A DNA stretch of 64,000 bases from Dendrolimus kikuchii. Lineage: Eukaryota > Arthropoda > Insecta > Lepidoptera > Lasiocampidae. Under the pieces are notes generated by a model. That model saw only the letters and a list, made by a program, of their open reading frames with translations. It made no database searches and was not told where the DNA came from. The stretch lies in the NCBI GenBank assembly GCA_019925095.2, contig CM034388.1, positions 5,602,501 to 5,666,500 on the forward strand, given 5' to 3'. The position numbers and the translations under genes were made by a program. Below are positions 44,481 to 64,000 of this stretch, in pieces (positions within the stretch are counted from its first letter, which is position 1; each line of letters starts with the position of its first letter).

Positions 44481-45219
44481 TTTTAATGTTTAAGGAGTAA
44501 ACACCAGTCATGCGTCAGAGCTGACACACACTTTTTCATTTTATCGTTTAAGCCACTTTTAAGTAGCCATGATCGCGGAAAACAAAAATGGCTATTGAAA
44601 TGAGGCCGAAACGTCGAAATAAAATACTGCGCTTAAAACCGTTGTTTTGATTATGTGTACTAGTCGCGAAAACTTAAGAAAATACTATGTTCTTGAAGTT
44701 CCGTCCTTCGCCCGGGGCTCGTAAAGGGCACGGCACACAAGCGCGCGGTATTATATAATCTTCCCCGAGTGAACACATTAAAATACTGGTATTATCATTT
44801 CTAGTATTGTCCTTCTTTGCCTATGGTAATAAATCATATCGAGGAAGAAGTTTGTGATTAGTAACTAATTACATAGTAAGTAGTATTAATAAGAAATCTT
44901 CTAATATTTTAATCTTTAAAAGAGTGATTGTTGGTGTGATATGAAAACAAACGTGATATTTATTGTGTAGTTTTGAAGTATTTAAATTTGTTTGAAATTT
45001 AGAAATTTTGTTTTATTACTGTAAAGAACTAAAATAATTAAATTTTCTTAAAAGAAATAAAGAGTCGGTTTTGTTTTTTTTTTACTTTTTAGTTGTGCAA
45101 GCGCTTGAATAGCTTTAGAAATAATATATTAAGCGCTTGTAGAAATTGTACTACTGGCAGGCGTATAGAAGGTTACTATCACACTCTTTGGTATCCATAG
45201 ACGCCCGTAACAAGGATTG

Positions 45220-45610
45220 TTCTCGATTTCCCTGAGATCCACTCATCAGATCACGTCTTGGTAATCATGGGAACACCTCTGGTGTATACTCTCACGAATA
45301 AAGAAAAAAGTTGAAAATCGGCCTACAATAAACAGAGAAATCGCATTACATGCATACAAAAAAATTAAGCGCTTGTAGTAAATGTAATACCTACACGCGT
45401 ATACAAGCTTCTTTCTTACTCTCGATTTCCCTGGAATCCATTCATCAGATCCTGACATGATGACAATGTGACCAATTCGGGAGTATAAACTTCCGATTGA
45501 AAAAATGAAAATCGATTCACAATTGACGAAGAAATCGAGTAACAAAGATACAAAAAAAGCATACAGACGAATTGAGAACGTCCTCCTTTTTGAAGTCGGT
45601 TAAAAATATC
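45220..45610. repeat. Two diverged tandem units, about 200 bases each
   Basis: Both units carry 'ctcgatttccct.(a/g)atcca.tcatcagatc', then an 'aaatcg...caa...gaagaaatcg..a' region, separated by 'aagcgcttgtag' boxes (45130 and 45370). The second ends 'ctcctttttgaagtcggtta', a common moth repeat end. Confidence 0.5.
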
Positions 45611-46084
45611 GTACAATAGTTAATTTTGTCACTGGTTGTATTGTTCTGCCATGTTACTGTATGAACGGTTTTATATAAAATGCATGTAAAATTATTAAAT
45701 TAGTCGGTTATTTGAGTGCCGGTGAAATGTAATTTTTTTAGTAAACTATGTTTCTTGCTTAATTATTACTTGTCTTATATATTTGTTGTACTTTTACATG
45801 ATATGATGTACATTTTAATGAAATTATTTAATAAAAAAATTTAATATAATTTAATTGAGTAAAATCACAAATTACGAAAAAAATATCATAATTATAAGCA
45901 AGTTATATAAAGAATTTATTAAATTCTTTATAGTTTTATTTTCAACACTGTTTTAAATCCTTATTTTAGGAAAATACAATGGAAAAAATATAAGGAATAA
46001 CAATCGCACAGTAAAAAATTTAACTTTGAAAAACTCTTAAATCCTACATGACTAGATGGCGCCCCATGTCATTCTATCTTTTGT

Positions 46085-46450
46085 TGGTTTTTTTTATTGT
46101 GAAGCTGGTACTAAATTCCTAGCTAATGGAAAGTTGTTAACGTCGCCTACAGACGTTTGCAACACCAGGGACGAAGCCAACATGTTGCCAGCCTTTTGGA
46201 TGGGGTATAGAGACAACCCACAGCCAGGTGGTAGGGTATTTGCCCGCCTGGACGGCTACCACCCCTGGTCTAGAGTATATCGTCATAACGACCTTGAGTT
46301 GTGTTCCGGCATTAGTGGCCAGGTTACAGTCCCATCTACGAGTCCGGTAGCACATTAATACGTTTAGTGTTGCAAATGTTCAGAGGCGACGGTAACCACT
46401 TTCTATCATAGCTAGACCGTCCGCCTGACTGCTGCAAAGCAGCAAAAATA
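46085..46450. mobile_element. Mosaic of family B and a related repeat (family E)
   Basis: 46085-46200 is a forward family E piece (tgaagctggta...gacgtttgcaacaccag), 46203-46330 a forward family B middle, and 46345-46440 a reverse family E piece. Families B and E share a core (gtttgcaacacca), which may have mediated recombination. Confidence 0.5.
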
Positions 46451-46454
46451 AAAA

Positions 46455-46712
46455 GTCCGGCTGCTGGGGAACGGACAGTATATCCGCTACCCTCGTCCAA
46501 GGCGGTTTGGCAGGTGTGACACATCGGTTATCTCGATGTGCAGGCTGCATCACGATGTTTTCCTTCACCGTTACTAGCACGTGGTAATTGTAACAATATG
46601 CACATTAGGTCAGAAAACCGCTAATTGGTGCATGCGTTCCGGCCAGGATCGAACCCGTGCCCTTTGACTTTGGGACGCGTACGCTAGCCATTAAGCTACC
46701 ACGACTATATAG
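46455..46712 (-). mobile_element. tRNA-derived SINE (family S1)
   Basis: The reverse strand reads a tRNA-like head with box A (TAGCTTAATGG) and box B (GGTTCGATCC), then a body with ...acacctgccaaaccgcc...gaacggacag. Related copies: 14240-14400 (+, head) and 1885-2040 (-, body). It is not a functional tRNA because no acceptor stem pairing continues into a discriminator end. Confidence 0.7.
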
Positions 46713-47756
46713 TACTTAGTACTAGTACTTAATTGTCTGTATTTCCAGTCTTATCAATAACTCTTTGACGATAAAAATACAAAGGATACAAATAATTTGC
46801 GGAACCTTGTTAATCATGGGTGTCGAGGTTAGATGCCGCTTTATTATTGTTAAATGTTAATACAACTGGCAAGATAACTTTGTCAAATTAGTGATGTGTA
46901 CAATGTCGGACTACGAATATTCTTGCCGAACGTAATGATTCGTTTCTTGTCCGTAATAGGCGCTCCGCAATATGTTACTGCTCCATCTGGGATAATGACA
47001 TAGTTGATGACCGTTTCACGCAGGTGTAGCGATTGGTTGTTATTAATTTTTAATGCAGTTAAATGTTGACAGATAAGACACACACACACTAATGTAGCTA
47101 TTCGTCAGTATTAACAAGACGCATTTGACCACAGTCAATAATTATAACATTATCCCAGATGGAGCCTGAGCATTAGAAATATATATATAACAACCCCTTC
47201 CATATACTCGTTTCCTTTTTTCACGCTTTTGCGTGGTTCTCGCAAGAATGAGGAGAACCCTTAAGAAATTGAAGTAATACTCGCATTTAAAATGTGTCCA
47301 ATGATTCCCATGAGTCTAATTGATCCTACACAGCCATTTATGATGCATAGCAAAGCTCTTCAAACTCCCTAAAGTTTTTAACTCCAAATTAAATATTCGC
47401 TTATAAATTCAAATCATTCGAATCACGATACGGGACCTTGAAGCGTCCATCACTATTTATAGACGATGATAAATAAATAAACTACACACAGTCTCGAGTC
47501 AAATCGACTCGAGTAAACATGTGTCAAGTGGGATGTATTTTGTTTAATTAGCAACAAAATATTAAAGAAATCGCACTGAACCGGTTCATTAACATTTCGA
47601 GTTCGAAATTAATTGCATATTTCTGAATATTTGTTTCAAACGTTTAACTTGTTTTATAGCTAGTGTGTTATAAGTTAAATTGTGATAAAAAAAACCATTT
47701 AAAGGTACGTACCTACAGTGTTTATTTACAAATTGTATTAGATTACTCGACTTGAA

Positions 47757-48120
47757 ATTCCCGGGACACAAAGTACCGTAGCATTAAAAAAAGAATATAA
47801 GCTATCGTTTTAGTGAAAACTGTATCGGAATAAGCGAATTTTTATTCACCCGAACAACTACAAGCCGGTCCCGGGAAAAATTCCGCCGGATTCCCAGGTA
47901 AACAGTAACAGATTTTAAGTCTAGCAATTTGCTGTCGATTAGCGAAAACCGCATCGAAAGCGGTCCAATAGTTTTTACGTGAATCCCGAACAAATAGACA
48001 AGAAATCTAAAAAAATGCATCGTATTCTTTAACTTTTATAGTGTATTCAAGTTGTTTTTTTGTTAATTAGCTTCAATGTAAGTACAGACACGGCATTTTT
48101 AGAATTTATAATATTATAGA
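47757..48120 (-). mobile_element. Helitron-like family D copy 5 (internally deleted)
   Basis: Reverse orientation; the 5' end (TCTATAATATTATAAA in complement) is at 48120, after A. It lacks about 150 bases of the core and the CTAG end. Confidence 0.65.
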
Positions 48121-48280
48121 TGATCAAGCATATCTCCGTGTAGTATTCTCACAATAACTACCTTATTTTTCGTCAATAATATTTTAAATGTTTGTTCAAA
48201 CTTCTTTGGTATCAGACTAATGTATTTATTTTTAATTTACTTTTAAAGTATTTTTTGTTCCTTGTTCTTCTTTCACTTCG

Positions 48281-48425
48281 TCGTCAGCCATTTGCAGTCC
48301 ACTGCTGGACGTAGGCCTCCCCAAGACGGCGCCACTCATCCCTGTCCTCCGATTTCCTCAGCCAGCGCCTACCGGCGACCTTGCATAGGTCGTCGGTCCA
48401 TCGGGCTGGAGGGCGGGGGGCTTCT
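48281..48425 (-). mobile_element. RTE-like LINE 3' terminus
   Basis: The reverse complement encodes the RPPARWTDDL...AYVQQW-type end, and the block 'gtccactgctggacgtaggc' recurs at 62026-62047. No longer coding. Confidence 0.65.
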
Positions 48426-48517
48426 TTCACTTGCTTATAAATAAATTAAAACACTTGAAAAAGTATTAATTAATATTATTTTTCTCTAAATAACTTGATT
48501 TGAAACAATAATCCCTA

Positions 48518-48625
48518 TTAATAATATTATAAATGCGAAAGTAACTCTGTCAAGTAAGTCAAGAAAGTAACTGTGTGACAAGGGATACTTTTCATCCCGG
48601 ATAATGAGTATAAAGATACGCATGG
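48518..48625 (-). repeat. Family F repeat, terminal fragment
   Basis: 'aatattataaatgcgaaagt...ggatacttttcatcccggat' is the complement of the 3' end of 12468-13122, with the middle missing. Confidence 0.45.
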
Positions 48626-48949
48626 GAGACAAGAGGGTGGTCCAACATCTAATGGAGGGCCAATAATCTCCCTCCCAAAACATCCATCATCACTAACACC
48701 AACTGAATTTTTTTTAACAACACTTCCCTGTCAACACCTTGTCAAACAATTAAAAAATAAATTATAACACCACACAAAGTCACAAACACACAACTAACAA
48801 CAAAACTTATACACATATTCACACCAACGCGCACTACCACCGCATTGCATTACACGCACACTTCACAAACAAACCAAGACACACAAAAAGCCTAAAAATT
48901 AATAACCCAGATAAAGAAAGGAAAAACAACATACATGGCACTAGTTAAG

Positions 48950-48950
<1 letters not shown>

Positions 48951-48986
<36 letters not shown>
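48951..48986. repeat. (TA)n microsatellite
   Basis: About 36 bases of TA in the spacer between the two genes. Confidence 0.95.
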
Positions 48987-48989
<3 letters not shown>

Positions 48990-50456
48990 TATAGACATAA
49001 GGCACACACTGCACATGCACTTCCTCACAACACCAGCATGTAACAGATACACTCTACATTAGTATAAGTTTAGTATTAAAATTAGAATAAATTAATATAA
49101 TAAGTTATTCATAAGGTACACCACAACATACATATGATTGAATAAATGTCACACACAAAAACAAAAATTACCAAGAAACGTGTACAAATTCTTAAAACTG
49201 TCTTCAAAATTAAGTTATAAAAAAGGGTATAGAACTCGAGTCCGTAGAATTATTAAAAAAAAGACTATTAAAACTCCTAAATCCTACAGACGGCATCTAT
49301 AATGATTCTTTTTGTTTTATTACGACGCTGGTAAAATGGCGGACGGCTCAGCTCATGGAAAGTGGTTACCATCACCTAATTTTTCTTTTTATTGCCTGAA
49401 GCAGGCAATCAGGCGGACGGTCCACTTGATGGATGGTGGTTACCTTCGCTTATGGACGTTTGCAACACAAGGGGCGTTGCCGGCCTCTAAGAAATTTTTA
49501 ACGCCCTTAAACGACCCCATGTCGTAGTACAGAGGAAAAAGCTCCGGAAGTTCCCTCCAGATCATTGTTGTACGCGGAATAAAGGTTCTAGAGGACCGTT
49601 GCGTAGTTGAGCGTGTGAGCTCCAGGAAATGGGGGATGAACATCCCGTCGACCTATTTAATATGTTCTTTCTTTCCATTTTTCTTTCTATAGACGTTTGC
49701 AACACCAATGGCGAAGCCAGACTTTAGCACGGCATAAAGAGGATTGGAAAGGCAATGATGTAAAGGAATCGTCCTTTCCGATTCCTCTACATCCCTGAGA
49801 TTTTTTTGATTTTGCTGTGCAGTTGTCTACACTATATTGACTTAGTTTTTTTCGTAATTGTAGTGAATTGAATAAGAAACTATAAAGTTTTAGGTCTAAA
49901 CAATTACAGAATATAACCTCCTTTAGCCAAATAAGTTACTTATCGTTGTTGGCCCACGATTGACCAACAAAAGTACACACACACACTCGTGCAACCGGGC
50001 ATGAAAACAGTACCCTCGCGCCGGTGTGTACGCTCTATATAAATATTTACTATTGGAAACGCTCATAGTTTATGATTTAGCTATAAAAGTTTTATTTATG
50101 GTTCGGCTCACAGTCATGGTTTATTTTTTACACCACAATTTTATAAATGTTCTTAAGTTCCTGTTTTAACCCGATTTTGTAGTCTTGTTAATTTACTCAG
50201 GTTATTCACTCGTGCTTCTTTATCTTTTTTAGATGGTAGCTATAAAAGAAAGTCGCTTTCTGCGTCTGTTTGTCTGTATATCCGCTAACTCCTCATACGC
50301 AATATATCAATTAGAGAAATTTTCACTGACGGTTTATATATAGGTATATAAAAAACCAAATTAAGTTTTTATGTAAGTAAAATAAAGTTACTTACTGCCT
50401 AGGTTCTAACCCTAGGCGCAAGCGTGGGGTAAACGCTAGTATAAAATAAGTGCTGT

Positions 50457-51806
50457 TTTTTTTTTTTAGTTTTGAGGCGAGGGAAAATGCTTAACCGATT
50501 TACGCACAAACTGGGTCGTTGCTAGGGGAACGACACGCGTCGGTCGGGGGCGATAACACTGCAGCAATAGTATGCTCTTGGCAGTGCTCCTTCCGCGATC
50601 GACGTCGCAGAATAGTGTGGAAGACTCCGAGCGTTGCTACACGAGCGAGCAACCCCAATTCCCACTAAAAACCCCCTCCTCCCTGTCGACCCTGCGCTTT
50701 TGTTTGTGTTGGAAAGGCTGAGATTTAGAACATAGTTACGCCCAGTCGATCCAGCGCAATAAAGTGCCTAGAGTGTGCCCTGGGAGAACACACCCCACTT
50801 CGTTGTGCGGGGGTAGAAGGTCCTTTGCTCTCCTAGCAAGCTAAAGGCCCCCCGCGGTAAACGGAACCTAACTCAGGGAGGGAATTAATGCGCGTACCTG
50901 CCTCTCCGGGTGCCAGCTGATGGCCGGCGACCTCGAGAAGACGCATTAGCACGCGCTGCAGGACTCCTCTCCCTATCGCGTTCTGCGGCCTCCTTGAGTG
51001 ACATTACTGTCTCACAAAAAGTAACCGCAGCCCCCCCAGTGGTCGCCGGTCTGCAGCATGGCCTTGACCAAGTCGCAGAGCGAATCGACCGGACCTACAT
51101 GCGTCTCAAGTTCGAAACGCTGCGGCGCCCATGCGGCGCACTCGATTAGCGTGTGTAACGCCGTGTCGGGCGCGCCGCACTGGCGGCAGTCCGGGGAAGG
51201 CAAGCAGCCCACAGTGCAATACAGATACTTATCGAAACATCCGTGTCCGGTAAGTATCTGCGTCGTCCTGAAGGTCAGGGTGCCGCTGGTGCGGTTAACT
51301 CATTCCGTCAGCTGTGGCCTGATTGCATCCACCGTGTAGCCGCCATAGGCCGCAGGGTTGTCGAGCTCCTGAGACCAGACGGCGATCATGGAGGCGGTTC
51401 CCCGCTTCCTGATCGCCTCGATTTCGACCTGACAGAAGGTCAGGCCTCTAGCTAGGGCATCCTGCCGGGTGCGACGCACCTCTGTCAGGACGTTCGCCTG
51501 GAGATGCCAGGGCGGATCGCCTGCCAGGAGGATGGCCGCCGTCCGCGACACTGTGCGATACCCCCGTATGGTCCTCACGGCCAGAACCTGCTGCGCCCGG
51601 TGCAGCAGGGTTCTGTTGTGGCGGTGAAGTGCAGTGGACCAGACGGGTGCACCGTACAGCGCCATACTCCTCAGGATGCCAGAGTAGAGTTTCCGCGTCG
51701 CACCCCCCGGACCCTCCACGTTGGGAAGCAGCCTCGAGAGTGCGCCCGCGGATTTGACGAGTTTGGGAACTAGCTGCTTAAAGTGCGCTTTGAACAGCCA
51801 TTTCCC
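50457..51806 (-). mobile_element. 5'-truncated R1-clade-like LINE with 16-bp target-site duplication
   Basis: The reverse strand carries the C-terminal reverse-transcriptase-side ORF (51806 down to about 51012) with SMALYGAPVWSTAL, RAQQVLAVRTIRGYRT, ILTGHGCFDKYLY and a C-x2-C-x-H-x-C knuckle (CRQCGAPDTALHTLIEC). About 550 bases of 3' UTR and a poly-A tail follow (T-run at 50457-50468 on the + strand). The frame is open except for one TGA at 51300-51302, where the family usually has Trp. The 16-base sequence ATAAAATAAGTGCTGT flanks it at 50441-50456 and 51807-51822. The clade call rests on motif pattern. Confidence 0.85.
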
Positions 51807-53103
51807 ATAAAATAAGTGCTGTATCACAATAGCATAGCAACCCCGGGCTCGAGCGCCTTCGCTTCGCGAAGGCACTCGCCCCAAATACCCCGGTAAAGTT
51901 GTAAGGTCTTCGGACCAACAACATAAAGTCAAGTCCAATAAAAATAAAAAAAATAGCATAGCATCTCATTAAATTCCATTTTCAAACAAATAAATTACCT
52001 TGACTTTGAAATTAATTCTCAGTTATTGCTGCATAATTTACCTAGTGCAATTTTCACGACACTTCTTTCATCACAGATAAAACGCCTTTTACTGTCTGAT
52101 AACGAGTATAAAGAATGAAATAAACCTTATCACTATTGCTTTACAGCTATCTAACGCAATAAAATAATAAAGACGGTATCACATCTTTTGTGTTTAAATT
52201 AATATTTAGATACTAGCGGTCCCGGCAGACGTTGTCCTGCCCTCAAAAATGAAATACTGGGACTCGATTCTAGTGCCTCCTAACGGTTCCAATTGTGAAA
52301 CTAAACCATCCACATACACAAAAAATTTAAAATGTCGTTCTCAAGTTATACGAGTATGTACGTACATTTCTACGATTCATTTTTATTTGTATAGATAGAT
52401 TAATCTTCGTATTTTTAATTATGGAAGTATATAATTCCAGTATTCAAAAGTACAATGATGGGTAGGGAGTTTAACCTTGTTCGGTAGACGTCGGTAGCAT
52501 AGATTCGTCTTAATTTTACATACAGAAAAACATCTGTTCAACATAAAATTCAAAAAATTATTATTAATATGTTTTGATATTGTGATTTTTTTCTTGCTTG
52601 GTCTTAAAACATTTAAAGTGTTGAAACAATAGAATAATATTACATCGGCGAAGTGCGATCGGTCCACGCACAATAAAGAGATAACGAAGGGATGAACCAA
52701 TATTGTCATAGATAGTATTTAATCTAGAAAAATCTAATTTCATATCTCAAAAACAACTGAACGAATCTTGTTCAAATTTTCATTGGTAGTGTTTTTTAAA
52801 TTATATCACCATTATTTTTTTCAAAATTTTTCACTTCATAGTTTAAAATTCCACTAGAGACAATTTTCATGAGTTAATATGACGCTACCTATTAATTAAA
52901 TAAAATACTAAGGAAGGTCGTTAGCACGTTTGTATACGGCATTGCCGTCGCGCCGGCACCACGCCACCATGCCGCCGCAATTTCGCTGGTGAGCGGCATG
53001 GCAGCATTTTTCTCCCATCCTCTAGTTAATTATACTCCACATGCCTTTGAAAACAAAGATCACCACTCATTTACATGTATATATGGCGGGCACCTCTAAT
53101 TTT

Positions 53104-53484
53104 TCGGTATTACATTCGTAATACCGAAGTAAGAAAGAGAGTTGGTCTGAAAGAGAGTGTCGGGGTGAAGGTAAGGAAAGGAATGCTCCGGTGGTTCGGG
53201 CATGTGGAAAGAATGCATGATGAAAGAATGACTAAACAGATATACAATGCACAAGTGGATGGATGCAGAAGTCGTGGAAGGCCACGACACACCTTCCATG
53301 ATCAAATTGATCGTGTACTAGCGGAGGGTGATGTCAGGAGCCTTAAGAACAGACGAGTGTGCATGACAAGAGTTATGAATGTCAAAGAAGCAAGTGAGGT
53401 GTGTAAGAATGGGCCTAAATGGCGCTCTGTTGTTCGTGCCTACCCCGCAAGGGAACTGGCGTGAAGTTATGTATGTATGTATGT
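53104..53484 (+). mobile_element. LINE 3' end, TATG-tail family, copy 4, with target-site duplication
   Basis: The copy runs from NTEVRKRVGLKE to AYPARELA and a (TATG)n tail. A 12-base direct repeat, ACCTCTAATTTT, flanks it (53092-53103 and 53485-53496). The 5' junction carries an 11-base foldback, TTCGGTATTAC/GTAATACCGAA (53103-53113 and 53118-53128). The copy ends about 230 bases before gene B's ATG. Confidence 0.85.
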
Positions 53485-53715
53485 ACCTCTAATTTTCAGT
53501 TTCTTCACGATTTCACTCCACCATTGTGTAGCAGCATATAAGTTACACTTTACTGCCAAATTTGATTTACATAGAACCAGAAGTTCTGGCGTAAACGATC
53601 TTATAAGGATTTCATATTCTACCAAAATAACTACGGAACTCCAAAACTGATAATCGCAATTTGTTTTCCAGCGTATGATCGTCGAAACTATCGTCTCCAA
53701 AGTCAAAGAGTAACC

Positions 53716-64000
<10,285 letters not shown>

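Larger units (their letters stand above)
41301..53671. other. Spacer between gene A and gene B without a recognised gene
   Basis: No exon of either P-like gene is seen. The spacer holds a MITE (41625-42290), a CR1-like tail (43640-43790), a Helitron helicase relic (44367-44480), a tandem duplication (45220-45610), a SINE (46455-46712), Helitron-like and LINE fragments, an R1-like LINE (50457-51806) and a LINE tail (53104-53484). Stretches 42490-43630, 46715-47750 and 51825-52730 are AT-rich with nothing assignable apart from small repeat fragments. Confidence 0.6.

Noticed and set aside
46640..46712. tRNA gene on the reverse strand
   Set aside because: The box B motif is good, but the downstream body matches SINE family S1 elsewhere in the window and no proper acceptor stem closes.

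Overview
The window is animal nuclear DNA, most likely from a lepidopteran insect or a close relative. Evidence: AT-rich sequence, GT-AG introns of hundreds to thousands of bases, and a dense load of non-LTR retrotransposon 3' ends, tRNA-derived SINEs, Helitron-like elements and MITEs of types common in moth and butterfly genomes. There is no bacterial-style gene organisation. The species assignment is inference; the intron-exon structure and repeats are read directly.

The main gene (gene A, + strand, 7455-40711) is an insect homologue of the P protein (OCA2 family, ArsB/NhaD-like permease fold), the melanosome/pigment-granule transporter. I assembled 16 coding exons by hand. All have GT and AG splice sites, all intron phases agree, and together they encode 819 residues ending in TAG, close to the human protein's length of about 838. 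Family motifs are intact: [61 protein letters not shown] and [18 protein letters not shown].

A second gene of the same family (gene B, + strand, from 53716 and running off the right edge) starts 13 kb downstream. Its first three coding exons mirror gene A: 205/154/37 bases against 199/169/37, intron phases 1, 2 and 0, and shared peptide signatures. This is a tandem duplication, and gene B's transport domain lies beyond the window.

Layout: 1-7.4 kb is repeat-rich upstream DNA; 7.4-40.7 kb is gene A, with introns packed with repeats; 40.7-53.7 kb is the intergenic spacer, holding MITEs, SINEs, a Helitron helicase relic and a 5'-truncated R1-like LINE; 53.7-64 kb is the start of gene B, with an 8.5 kb first intron. 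Introns hold most of the unusual structure. A palindrome-rich element in a left-left-right-right arrangement ends about 12 bases before the exon 10 acceptor. An inverted repeat pair flanks exon 6. A decayed THAP-domain fragment sits before exon 7. Several insertions have readable target-site duplications or nesting. I found no CRISPR array, rRNA or convincing functional tRNA gene.
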